The position numbers and the translations under genes were made by a program. Shown piece by piece: positions 6,342 through 14,488 of a stretch of DNA of 33,564 nt. How positions within the stretch are numbered: the stretch's first letter is position 1; each line of letters starts with the position of its first letter. The notes under the pieces are model-generated. The model saw nothing but the letters and a program-made list of their open reading frames with translations, ran no database searches and was not told the DNA's origin. Origin of the DNA: an uncultured Collinsella sp. Lineage in GTDB: Bacteria; Actinomycetota; Coriobacteriia; Coriobacteriales; Coriobacteriaceae. The stretch is taken from positions 1-33,564 of the forward strand of contig CABQLI010000015.1 of NCBI GenBank assembly GCA_902464965.1, written 5' to 3'.

Positions 6342-7757
6342 TTAATGCGACATGTGCGACTCGCGACGAGCGTACACCAGTGACGCCACGAACCCGACCA
6401 CGGCAATCACAGCTGCCACGCGCACGGCAGCTGCAAATCCAATCGCCTGGGCAACGTCCGTCGCAACGCCAGCCGCACCGGCAGTCGCCGCAGAACTCGA
6501 GAGCAAGCCGATAAACAGCGACGGGCCAAACGATGCGGCAATCATGTTCCACGTGTTGAGCAATGCCGTTCCGTGAGGATGCTCAGCGGCAGGAAGCGTC
6601 TCCAAGCCGGCTGTCTGCGAGGGGCTCAGCACCAGGCCGACTCCGGCATACACCACAACGGTCAGCGCCACGACGACGCCGATGTTCATGCTTGCCGCCG
6701 TCATCGAGATTGCAGTCTGCCCCACGGCAATCAGGGCAAAGCCGACCGGCAACAGCGGCCATGCGCCACGGGCGTCCATCACGCGTCCGCCCACAATCGA
6801 GGTCACGGCGTTGCAGGCAATCGCCGGCAAAATGAGCAGGCCCGCAACAAGTGCGGTCATGCCGTAGGCACCTTCAAAATAGAGCGGCAACAAAACACTC
6901 ATCGAGAACGTCGTCATCATCGACACCACCACAAGCAGGCACGCAGGCCAAAAGCGAACGCTCGCCATGGGACGCACGTTAAGCACCGGATGCTCGAGCT
7001 TGAGCTGGCGGGCCGCAAACAGGCCGAGCAGCACAATGGCGGCGAAAAGCGTCACGATACCGGCAATCAGATTGGTCGAGAACTCGCCTACGGAATACAC
7101 AAATGCCGTAATACCGGCGGCGAGCAAAACAACCGACAGAATATCAAGCGTGGCGTTCGAACGCTCTCCGACATTCTGAACAAGCTTTACGCCCGCCGCA
7201 GCGACCACAATGCCGCCCACCAGCGGCACTACGAACACCGCCCTCCAGCCAAACAACGTGCACATAAGACCGCTGATCACGGGTCCAAACGCCGGCCCCA
7301 GCGTAATGCATGCTCCGCCCAGGCTCAGATAGAGACCGAGCTTCTCGCGCGGAGCGCAAGACAGCACCACGTTCATCATGAGCGGGAACAAGATGCCCGA
7401 TCCCGCAGCCTGCAAAATACGGCTTGGCAGCAAAACGCTAAATGACGGAGCGAACAGGCACAGGACTTCGCCGGCGACCATGCATCCGCATGCGAAAAAC
7501 AGCAGCTTGCGCGTCGAGAAACGGCCGGACAGGAAGGCCATGATGGCCGTAAAGATCGACGTCACGATCATGTAGCCCGAAACGAGCCACTGCGCCGTGG
7601 TGGCACTCACCGAAAAGGCCGCCATAATGTCGTGCAACGCCACGTTAATGATGTTCTCGTTAAACGCGGCAACAAAGGCTGCAATATACATTACGACGAG
7701 AATCGCCGCAGTGGCCGATGGCGCTACTTGAACTTGTTGCTGAGATTTGCTCCCCAT
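6342..7757 (-). CDS. MFS drug exporter, DHA2 (EmrB/QacA-like) family
   Basis: This integral membrane protein of 471 residues has about 14 hydrophobic segments, the DHA2 pattern of proton-driven multidrug exporters. Motifs include NENIINVALHDIMAAFSVSATTAQWLVSGYMI at the first helices, GRFSTRKLLFF as motif A, and LGPAFGPVISG as the antiporter motif C. AGGAAGG before ATG 7757 fixes the start; reading further upstream would overlap the divergent deformylase gene. No EmrA-like membrane fusion partner is present, which fits a single-membrane organism. The substrate is unknown. The 205-bp gap to the divergent def gene presumably holds both promoters. Confidence 0.88.
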   Translation of the reverse strand: MGSKSQQQVQVAPSATAAILVVMYIAAFVAAFNENIINVALHDIMAAFSVSATTAQWLVSGYMIVTSIFTAIMAFLSGRFSTRKLLFFACGCMVAGEVLCLFAPSFSVLLPSRILQAAGSGILFPLMMNVVLSCAPREKLGLYLSLGGACITLGPAFGPVISGLMCTLFGWRAVFVVPLVGGIVVAAAGVKLVQNVGERSNATLDILSVVLLAAGITAFVYSVGEFSTNLIAGIVTLFAAIVLLGLFAARQLKLEHPVLNVRPMASVRFWPACLLVVVSMMTTFSMSVLLPLYFEGAYGMTALVAGLLILPAIACNAVTSIVGGRVMDARGAWPLLPVGFALIAVGQTAISMTAASMNIGVVVALTVVVYAGVGLVLSPSQTAGLETLPAAEHPHGTALLNTWNMIAASFGPSLFIGLLSSSAATAGAAGVATDVAQAIGFAAAVRVAAVIAVVGFVASLVYARRESHMSH

Positions 7758-7962
7758 GCATTTCCTTCCTCTTGGAACGACAGTCGCATCGCCCCAGAGG
7801 AACAGTCCAGGGCGAAAAATGAGCCCTAGACTTACGCCAGACGCCGTACTCGACGAGTCTGACAACATGGTCCAACGTCGAAAGATTGTAACGCGGACGC
7901 ACAGCTTTCCTTCCGCGCTATTATTAAAAGTCCACGAAAGCATAAGACATGAGGAGCCCGCC

Positions 7963-8373
7963 ATGATTAAGCCCATCATGAAATCCGAGTTCTTTTTGCG
8001 TCTGCCTTCCGAAGACGCGGGACCCGACGATGCCGCGACCGGGCAGGATCTCCTGGATACGCTCCACGAGCATGAGCGCGAGTGCGTGGGCCTCGCCGCC
8101 AACATGATCGGCGTGCGCAAACGCATCATCTGCGTAAAGGACGGCAACAGGACACTCCTGATGTACAACCCTCAAATTCTTGAGCAGGTCAATGCCTATC
8201 AGACGAGCGAAGGATGTCTCTCGCTGATCGGCGAGCGTCCCTGTACCCGCTATCGCCGCATTAAGGTTGAGTATTTGGACGAGAACTTCGTCCACCGCAT
8301 CAAAAACTTCTCGGGCTACACCGCCGAGATCATCCAGCACGAAATCGACCACTGCAACGGGATTGTTATTTAG
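7963..8373 (+). CDS. def: Short peptide deformylase with Gln-to-Met change in motif 1
   Basis: Peptide deformylases remove the formyl group from nascent proteins using a metal held by Cys and two His. The 136-residue protein has motif 2 EGCLSL (Cys85) and motif 3 HEIDH (His126, Glu127, His130), so the metal site and general base are intact. Motif 1 reads GLAANMIG where the family has GLAAxQxG; the Gln that helps stabilise the transition state is Met48. The protein stops six residues after HEIDH and lacks the usual C-terminal helix. GAGGAG precedes ATG 7963. A second deformylase-like gene lies at 15699. Activity is plausible but not certain. Confidence 0.85.
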   Translation: MIKPIMKSEFFLRLPSEDAGPDDAATGQDLLDTLHEHERECVGLAANMIGVRKRIICVKDGNRTLLMYNPQILEQVNAYQTSEGCLSLIGERPCTRYRRIKVEYLDENFVHRIKNFSGYTAEIIQHEIDHCNGIVI

Positions 8374-8388
8374 TTCCGCCGATTCAAG

Positions 8389-8426
8389 AAAGCTCCCTGC
8401 AGCAAAACAACTGCAGGGAGCTTTTC
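8389..8426 (+). terminator. Terminator after def
   Basis: A 14-bp stem (AAAGCTCCCTGCAG with its inverse) and 8-base loop end in CTTTT. The A-run on the other side means it may also serve the convergent aminotransferase gene. Confidence 0.88.
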
Positions 8427-8448
8427 ATAGTGCGGAACTTCTATCCCA

Positions 8449-9969
8449 CTAGCTCTGGCGGTAATGGTCAAAGAAGTCGGCGAGGTCTTCGAGGGACTCC
8501 TTGAGTACTTCCATGCGCGGCAGGTACACGATACGGAAGTGGTCGGGCTCAGCCCAGTTGAAGCCGCCGCCGCGCGTGATCAGGATCTTCTTCTCGTGCA
8601 GCAGGTCAAGGGCGAACTGCTCGTCATCGGTGATGTTGAACTTCTTCACATCCATCTTGGGGAAGATGTAGAACGCTGCACGCGGCTTAACCACCGAGAT
8701 GCCATCAATCTTGTTGAGCGCCTCATACACAAAGTTGCGCTGCTCGTAGACACGGCCGCCGGGACGGATGTAGTCGTTAACGGACTGATGGCCACCAAGC
8801 GCCGTCTGAACGATCGACTGAGCCGGCACGTTGGAGCACAGGCGCATGTTGGAGAGCATGTTGATGCCCATGATGAAGTCGCTCATGCAGCGCTGGTTGC
8901 CCGAAAGCACCATCCAGCCAATGCGATAGCCCGCGATCATGTGCGACTTGGACAGGCCGCTAAAGGTGACACAGGGCAGATCGGGAGCGAGCGAGGCAAT
9001 CGAGACGTGCTCATAGCCGTCCATGCACAGGCGGTCGTAAATCTCGTCTGCAAAAATCATGAGCTGGTGCCTGCGCGCAACCTCAACGATGCCCTCGAGC
9101 ACCTCACGCGGATAGACGGAACCCGTGGGGTTGTTAGGGTTGATGATGACGAGGGCTTTGGTCGCGCTCGTGATCTTGGACTCCATATCCTCCAGGTCGG
9201 GATACCAATCCGCCTGCTCATCACACAAATAATGTACGGGATGACCGCCGGCAAGGGTTGCGCACGCCGTCCAGAGCGGATAGTCAGGGCTGGGGATCAG
9301 AATCTCGTCGCCATTGTCGAGCAGCGCGTTCATCGAAAGCTGAATGAGCTCGGACACGCCGTTGCCCGTGTAGATATGCTCCATCTGAACGTTGGGCAGG
9401 CCCTTGATCTGCGAATACTGCATGATCGCCTTGCGCGCGGAGAACAAGCCGCGCGAGTTGGAATAGCCTTCGCAGTCGGGCAGCTGCTGGCGCATGTCCT
9501 TGATGACCTCATCGGGCGTGCGGAAACCGAAGGGCGCCGGGTTACCGATATTGAGCTTGAGGATGCGCTCGCCCTCGTCCTCCATACGGGCGGCCTCGTC
9601 GACGACGGGGCCGCGAACGTCATACAGGACGTTATCGAGCTTGGTGGATTTAGAAAAAGTGCGCATGGTGGTGCTCCTTGCAATTTGAGCTGAGGGATGG
9701 GGTTCGGGCTTGGAATCGTTGCGGGGTGATGATGCCTCGCCTTGATCGGCGTCGCCGGCAAGCAGCCAGGTAACATCGACCTCCAAAATACGGGCGAGCA
9801 GCTCAGCCACATCGCGCCGCGGGATCGTCTTGCCGCTCACATATTGGCTCATCTGACTCTTGCCGAGTTTTTTGCCGAGCATCTCCGATGCGCGGATCAC
9901 GTCCGACTGGCGAACGTCGCGATCGGACATAGCCTGTCGCAGGCGATCGCTAAACGTCTCTTGGGCCAC
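8449..9969 (-). CDS. alaA: XRE-type HTH fused to AlaA-like alanine aminotransferase
   Basis: The 506-residue protein starts with a Cro/CI helix-turn-helix at about residues 4-73 (FSDRLRQAMSDRDVRQSDVIRASEMLGKKLGKSQMSQYVSGKTIPRRDVAELLARILEV). After a polar linker to about residue 102 comes a complete AlaA-like glutamate-pyruvate aminotransferase: LKLNIGNPAPFGF, YTGNGVSELIQ, PSPDYPLWTA, NPNNPTGSVY, ADEIYDRL, and the PLP lysine in SGLSKSHMIAGYRIGWM. GTG 9969 follows AAGGAGG. A second good site, AAGGAG seven bases before an in-frame ATG at 9666, would give a 405-residue enzyme, the length of E. coli AlaA. Operator-like repeats upstream suggest autoregulation. Confidence 0.9.
   Translation of the reverse strand: MAQETFSDRLRQAMSDRDVRQSDVIRASEMLGKKLGKSQMSQYVSGKTIPRRDVAELLARILEVDVTWLLAGDADQGEASSPRNDSKPEPHPSAQIARSTTMRTFSKSTKLDNVLYDVRGPVVDEAARMEDEGERILKLNIGNPAPFGFRTPDEVIKDMRQQLPDCEGYSNSRGLFSARKAIMQYSQIKGLPNVQMEHIYTGNGVSELIQLSMNALLDNGDEILIPSPDYPLWTACATLAGGHPVHYLCDEQADWYPDLEDMESKITSATKALVIINPNNPTGSVYPREVLEGIVEVARRHQLMIFADEIYDRLCMDGYEHVSIASLAPDLPCVTFSGLSKSHMIAGYRIGWMVLSGNQRCMSDFIMGINMLSNMRLCSNVPAQSIVQTALGGHQSVNDYIRPGGRVYEQRNFVYEALNKIDGISVVKPRAAFYIFPKMDVKKFNITDDEQFALDLLHEKKILITRGGGFNWAEPDHFRIVYLPRMEVLKESLEDLADFFDHYRQS
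9664..9680 (-). promoter_or_regulatory. Internal ribosome binding site and start for stand-alone AlaA
   Basis: On the minus strand AAGGAG lies seven bases before ATG 9666, in frame within the linker of the XRE-aminotransferase fusion. Translation from here would begin MRTFSKSTKLDNV, which lines up with the start of stand-alone AlaA proteins. Confidence 0.6.
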
Positions 9970-9990
9970 TAGAACCTCCTTGCTGGCAAA

Positions 9991-10072
9991 GTTCAATTTA
10001 TAGAACATGAATTGAACCAGGGTTCAATTTAGCAAGCAGTATAGCGCCGTACCTCATTCGAAAGTTCAATTT
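9991..10072. promoter_or_regulatory. Operator cluster and promoter of the XRE-AlaA gene
   Basis: GTTCAATTT occurs at 9991-9999, 10022-10030 and 10064-10072, with the inverse AATTGAAC at 10010-10017. The central pair forms a perfect 9+2+9 palindrome at 10010-10029. On the minus strand TTGAAC (10022-10027), a 17-base spacer and TCTATA (9999-10004) make a plausible -35/-10 pair lying inside the repeats. The fused HTH is the obvious candidate to bind here. Confidence 0.65.
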
Positions 10073-10132
10073 CAAAAATAAAATGAGCCAAACCTCGAGA
10101 TTTACCCCAAAGCGACAACGGTGTGCGCTCAT

Positions 10133-10990
10133 TTAGAGGTATTCAAGGAATCGAGCGGCGGCAAGCGAAACATCGGCCGTTCGATATATGGCGTTGATCT
10201 GCCGATGGGGATGCCCCTCGAGCGAACGCACGGCAACATCGAACTGACAGCGACGCAAGATGAGCGCCGGAAGGATGCTCACGCCCAGGCCGTCCTCGAC
10301 CATAGCCATAATCGCATAGTCATCCCAGGTCGACAGTTTGGAACGCACCGTTAGCCCCGCCCGACGGAACAGCGGCGTAATCTCGTCATCGGTACCTCGT
10401 TCCAGCAGAATAAACTGCTCGTTTGCCAAATCGGCAAGAGAGACGACCTCCGCCGTGGCAAGCAAAGAATCTGCCGGAACCACCGCCATCAGCTCATCAC
10501 GCACCAAAGACCGCGATGCCATGCCGTTTTCTCGTGGCTCACGCGGGATAAAGCCCAGGTCGCAGCGCCCCTCCGCCACCCATTGCTCAATCTCCGAGTA
10601 ATCGCCCATCAGTAGCTCGTAATCGACATCCGGGTAATCGGCGCGAAAACGCGCAATGACCGGTGGCAGAACATGGGTTGCCACACTCGAAAACGTACCA
10701 ATGCAGATCTTGCCGCGCATGAGCCCACGCATCTCGTCCACGTGTCGCTGCAGGCGGCCAAACTCCTCGCAGAGTGCCTCAACCGCCGGCATGATCTGCC
10801 GCCCATCGGCAGAAAGCACCACACCCTCGCGGCTACGGTCGAGCACTTTAAAACCCCAATCGGTCTCAAGGTCGCCCACCATGCGGCTCACGCCCGACTG
10901 CGAATAGCTCAGCCGCTCTGCGGCACGCGTAAAGCTGCCGGCACGCACCGTCTCGAGCAGCACCTGCATCTTTTGAATATTCGTTTCCAC
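10133..10990 (-). CDS. LysR-family transcription regulator
   Basis: The 285-residue protein has an N-terminal LysR HTH (MQVLLETVRAGSFTRAAERLSYSQSGVSRMVGDLETDWGFKVLDR) and a C-terminal periplasmic-binding-like effector domain from about residue 90 (KICIGTFSSVATHVLPPVIARFRADYP). GTG 10990 is the start, preceded by GGAGGG at good spacing. It is divergent from the EamA transporter gene at 11109; LysR genes usually control the divergent neighbour and themselves, so the transporter is the likely target. Two perfect inverted repeats lie in the shared promoter. The effector is unknown. Confidence 0.92.
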   Translation of the reverse strand: METNIQKMQVLLETVRAGSFTRAAERLSYSQSGVSRMVGDLETDWGFKVLDRSREGVVLSADGRQIMPAVEALCEEFGRLQRHVDEMRGLMRGKICIGTFSSVATHVLPPVIARFRADYPDVDYELLMGDYSEIEQWVAEGRCDLGFIPREPRENGMASRSLVRDELMAVVPADSLLATAEVVSLADLANEQFILLERGTDDEITPLFRRAGLTVRSKLSTWDDYAIMAMVEDGLGVSILPALILRRCQFDVAVRSLEGHPHRQINAIYRTADVSLAAARFLEYL

Positions 10991-11007
10991 GGCATCCCTC
11001 CACCTTT

Positions 11008-11079
11008 ACATGAGTTTTTGTCATGTTATCCATGCATTATATTCGCTTTTCTTCTAAATCCAGTTCACCCATAGTGAAC
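11008..11079. promoter_or_regulatory. Candidate LysR operators in the LysR/EamA divergent promoter
   Basis: Two perfect inverted repeats occur in a 118-bp gap: ACATGA-N7-TCATGT at 11008-11026 and GTTCAC-N5-GTGAAC at 11063-11079. The second fits the T-N11-A shape of LysR boxes. Binding is inferred. Confidence 0.5.
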
Positions 11080-11108
11080 ATTCTCGGATATAGAGGGGAC
11101 GGAAGCGC

Positions 11109-12020
11109 ATGAACAACGGACTGTTTACGTACTTAGCAGCATTGCTATTGTTTGGCTCCAACGGCATCATCGCCGCTGCCATCGCGCTGCCGAGCTCCGA
11201 TATCGTACTGTTGCGCACGTTTTTGGGCGCTCTCACCCTTGCCGCTATCCTCTTCATAACCAAGCGCCATAACCTGCAGGCTCCGTCTCGCCTCCGCGAG
11301 GCCGCAGCGCTCATCGTCTCGGGCGCCGCGCTGGGCGCCAGCTGGATTTTCCTGTTCCGCGCCTATCAGACGATCGGCGTCGGCGTATCCTCGCTGCTGT
11401 ACTACTGCGGCCCCATCATTGTCATGGCGCTCTCCCCGCTCATCTTTGGCGAAAAGCTGACCGGCGGCAAAATCGCCGGCTTTGTCGCCGTCGCCTGCGG
11501 CGCTTTTCTCATTGCAGCGCAAGGTCTAGGCGGCAATATGCCCATTGCGGGCATCGTCTGTGGAATCGCCTCGGCCTTCTGCTATGCATTGATGGTCATC
11601 GCCAGCAAGGGTGCGCCGCACATCGAAGGCCTCGAGAACTCCGCGCTCCAGGTGAGCGCCGCCTTTGTGACCGCACTGGTCCTCACGCTCATCACGCAGG
11701 GCGCTCCCTCGTTCCTGTCCGCCGGCGTCGCCGCCAGTATTGATTGGCGCGACGTCGCTATGCTCGGCGTCGTCAACACCGGCATTGGTTGCCTGCTCTA
11801 CTTTAGCGCCGTCGCCAAGCTGCCCGTCCAGACCGTCGCCGTCGTCGGCTACCTCGAGCCGCTTTCGGCGGTCGTGTTCTCGGCCGTCCTTTTGGGCGAA
11901 GCCATAACACCGGTCCGCCTGATGGGCGCCGCGCTTATCATCGGCGGCGCGATTTTTTGCGAACTCGCCGGCAAACGCGCAAACGCCAAGGCTGGCATCG
12001 CCCAGACAGCACGTGCTTAA
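11109..12020 (+). CDS. EamA/DMT-family transporter
   Basis: This 303-residue membrane protein has ten hydrophobic segments in two EamA repeats, the layout of drug/metabolite transporters that usually export amino acids or related metabolites. Typical segments are LFRAYQTIGVGVSSLLYYCGPIIVMALSPLIFGEKL in the first half and YFSAVAKLPVQTVAVVGYLEPLSAVVFSAVLLGEAITPVRLMGAALIIGGA in the second. ATG 11109 follows GAGGGGACGG. The divergent LysR gene is its likely regulator. The substrate cannot be told from sequence. Confidence 0.9.
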   Translation: MNNGLFTYLAALLLFGSNGIIAAAIALPSSDIVLLRTFLGALTLAAILFITKRHNLQAPSRLREAAALIVSGAALGASWIFLFRAYQTIGVGVSSLLYYCGPIIVMALSPLIFGEKLTGGKIAGFVAVACGAFLIAAQGLGGNMPIAGIVCGIASAFCYALMVIASKGAPHIEGLENSALQVSAAFVTALVLTLITQGAPSFLSAGVAASIDWRDVAMLGVVNTGIGCLLYFSAVAKLPVQTVAVVGYLEPLSAVVFSAVLLGEAITPVRLMGAALIIGGAIFCELAGKRANAKAGIAQTARA

Positions 12021-12053
12021 AAGCCCCTGCTTTGAAATGCTACCTGCGTAGAT

Positions 12054-12077
12054 AAATAATCCCCAGCTGAGGATTAT
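12054..12077 (+). terminator. Weak terminator after the EamA gene
   Basis: AATAATCC and GGATTATT form an 8-bp stem around CCAGCTGA. The sequence after it is AT-rich but has no T-run, so its strength is uncertain. The 157-bp gap to kup otherwise holds only AT-rich sequence that could contain the kup promoter. Confidence 0.45.
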
Positions 12078-12177
12078 TGTATAAAATAACCCGATGTGCC
12101 AAACTGCTCTTGTATGTATAAAGACGGCATAAAGTTTTTTGTCCTAGACAGATAACCGGATGTCTAAGGGAGTCCTC

Positions 12178-14409
12178 GTGGCACACAACAAACTGGAGGC
12201 AAACCTCCAAGACCAGCGCGGGCAAGGCGGGCACGGAGCCATCCCCCTCTCCGCTGGCATGCTGCTCGTAACGCTCGGCGTCGTCTATGGCGACGTCGGC
12301 ACGAGCCCCATGTACACCATGAAATCAATCGTCGCCAACAACGGCGGCATCGGTACCGTCAGCGAAGACATGATCTTGGGAGCGCTTTCGCTTGTCATCT
12401 GGACCATGACGCTCGTGACCACGGTCAAGTACGTGGTTATCGCCATGAAGGCCGATAACCACGACGAGGGCGGCATCTTCGCCCTGTTTAGCTTGGTGCG
12501 CAAGGTGGCACCGTGGCTGATTCTCCCCGCCATGATCGGCGGTGCGGCGCTGCTCGCCGACGGCATCCTCACCCCCGCTGTCACGGTCACCACAGCCATC
12601 GAGGGTCTGCGCACCATCGAATGGGGCCATGCGTTGCTGGGCGACGGCCAAACCAACGTCATCATCATCACCATCATCATTATCTGCGGCCTGTTTGCCA
12701 TGCAGCGCGCCGGTACCTCGTCGATCGGCAAGCTGTTCGGCCCGCTCATGACACTATGGTTCCTGTTCCTGGCAGGCGCCGGCCTGTTCAACATGCTCGG
12801 CAACCTGTCCATCTTGCGCGCGCTCAACCCCATCCGCGGCATCATGTTCCTGTTCTCGCCCATCAACCACTCGGGCATTATGGTGCTCGGCTTTGTCTTT
12901 CTGTCGACGACCGGCGCCGAGGCCCTCTACTCGGACATGGGCCACGTTGGCAAGGCCAACATCTATGCATCCTGGCCGTTTGTTAAGGCGGCCCTTATCC
13001 TCAACTATCTGGGTCAAGGCGCTTGGCTGCTCGCAAACAATTCCAATCCCCAGATGCTCGCGATGGATATCGTCAACCCGTTCTATATGATGCTCCCTGA
13101 ACCCCTGCGCCCCTTTGCCATCGTGCTTTCGGCCGTGGCGGCCATCATTGCCTCGCAGGCGCTCATCACCGGCGCGTTCTCGTTGGTTTCGGAGGCAACG
13201 CGCCTCAACCTTATGCCGCACCTGCGCATCCACTACCCCAGCGACACCAAGGGCCAGCTTTATATTCCACTCGTCAACAACATCATGTGGGTCGGCTGCA
13301 TCTTCATCGTGCTGCTGTTCCAGAACTCCGAGCGCATGGAGAGCGCCTACGGCCTCGCCATTACCGTGACCATGCTCATGACCACCACGCTTTTGACGAG
13401 CTACATCGCCGGCATTCTCAAGCACAGACTGGGCGCCTGCGTCTTCGCCCTGCTTTTTGGCGCCATCGAGCTGTGCTTCTTTGCCTCGTGCCTCACTATG
13501 TTCTTTGACGGCGGCTATGTGATGATCTTCCTGGCCGCACTGCTGTTTGGCCTTATGTACGTGTGGCGTCGTGGCACCGCCATCGAGCGCACGCAAACGA
13601 TCCTGCTGCCCGTCTCCAAGTACATCGATCAGCTCAACCGCCTGCGCAACGACGAGACCTACCCCGTGCTCGCCGACAATCTGGTGTTCCTCACCAACAG
13701 CCCCGATCCGCTCACGCTCGACCGCGACGTGCTCTATTCCATCCTGGACAAGCATCCCAAGCGCGCCAAGGCATATTGGTTCATCAACGTGCACGTTACC
13801 GACGAACCCTATACGCACGAGTATTCCGTCGAGACCTTTGGCACGGACTTTTTGTTCCGCGTGCGCCTGGACCTGGGCTTTAAGGTCAACCAGCGCGTCA
13901 ACGCCTATCTGCGTCAGATCGTCGGCGACTTGATGGCATCGGGCGAGCTGCCGCCGCAACATCACACCTACTCCATCTACGAGACGCGCGGCAACGTGGG
14001 CGATTTCCGCTTTTGCATGCTGCGCAAGATGCTTGCCCCCGAAACGGACATCAACCGCAATGACCACCGCGTGATGGCCATCAAGTACGCCGTCCGCCGC
14101 GCCTGCGGAAGCCCGGCACGCTGGTACGGTCTCGAGAACTCGGCCATCATCATCGAGTACGTGCCGCTGTTTGCCCGCATGCGCCCGGCCGTTAAGCTCG
14201 TGCGCACCCAGGTGCCGCTCGAGGTTCAGATCGAAGAGGCCGAGGAAATGGAAGTCGACATCTTCTCGGACGACTTGGTCAACGGCAACGAGGCCGGTAG
14301 GGACATGAACGTCGATCCCACCGAGCTGCTCGAGAGCGTCGCCGATACGCCCGAACAGCAACAGCTCGACGGCCTCGAGAGCGAACAGCTCAACGATGCC
14401 AACTTCTAG
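12178..14409 (+). CDS. kup: Low-affinity potassium transporter Kup
   Basis: Kup imports K+ with H+ across the cell membrane. The 743-residue protein starts with the family signature LGVVYGDVGTSPMYTMKSI, followed by about 12 membrane segments to around residue 460 and a soluble C-terminal domain. Other family segments are DNHDEGGIFALFSLV, FVFLSTTGAEALYSDMGHVG and IASQALITGAFSLVSEATRL. GTG 12178 is chosen because AAGGGAG precedes it; ATG 12160 would need translation from a poorer site. At 743 residues it is longer than E. coli Kup because of an acidic tail rich in Asp and Glu. It is a single gene with its own terminator. Confidence 0.95.
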   Translation: MAHNKLEANLQDQRGQGGHGAIPLSAGMLLVTLGVVYGDVGTSPMYTMKSIVANNGGIGTVSEDMILGALSLVIWTMTLVTTVKYVVIAMKADNHDEGGIFALFSLVRKVAPWLILPAMIGGAALLADGILTPAVTVTTAIEGLRTIEWGHALLGDGQTNVIIITIIIICGLFAMQRAGTSSIGKLFGPLMTLWFLFLAGAGLFNMLGNLSILRALNPIRGIMFLFSPINHSGIMVLGFVFLSTTGAEALYSDMGHVGKANIYASWPFVKAALILNYLGQGAWLLANNSNPQMLAMDIVNPFYMMLPEPLRPFAIVLSAVAAIIASQALITGAFSLVSEATRLNLMPHLRIHYPSDTKGQLYIPLVNNIMWVGCIFIVLLFQNSERMESAYGLAITVTMLMTTTLLTSYIAGILKHRLGACVFALLFGAIELCFFASCLTMFFDGGYVMIFLAALLFGLMYVWRRGTAIERTQTILLPVSKYIDQLNRLRNDETYPVLADNLVFLTNSPDPLTLDRDVLYSILDKHPKRAKAYWFINVHVTDEPYTHEYSVETFGTDFLFRVRLDLGFKVNQRVNAYLRQIVGDLMASGELPPQHHTYSIYETRGNVGDFRFCMLRKMLAPETDINRNDHRVMAIKYAVRRACGSPARWYGLENSAIIIEYVPLFARMRPAVKLVRTQVPLEVQIEEAEEMEVDIFSDDLVNGNEAGRDMNVDPTELLESVADTPEQQQLDGLESEQLNDANF

Positions 14410-14429
14410 CGACGTCACAAATCAACGAC

Positions 14430-14468
14430 AGCGGCCCTGCATCTCACGGGAGACGCAGGGCCGCTTTG
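14430..14468. terminator. Terminator between kup and bsh
   Basis: AGCGGCCCTGC and its inverse form an 11-bp stem with a 14-base loop, followed by TTGCATT. It lies between convergent genes and can serve kup. Confidence 0.75.
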
Positions 14469-14488
14469 CATTGCAGTAAAGCCAACGG

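Noticed and set aside
7758..8168. N-terminal extension of the MFS exporter
   Set aside because: It would overlap the divergent def gene. AGGAAGG before ATG 7757 and the start of the first membrane helix mark the real start.
8464..9693. Plus-strand reading frame opposite the aminotransferase gene
   Set aside because: It is antisense to a certain gene and the composition is that of a reverse-frame translation.
12021..12177. c-di-AMP (ydaO) riboswitch before kup
   Set aside because: The gap is AT-rich and lacks the conserved G-rich blocks of that aptamer.
12754..14418. Long minus-strand reading frame opposite kup
   Set aside because: It is a shadow of the kup codon pattern. The protein is His/Val/Asp-rich without domain signs, and no ribosome site was found.
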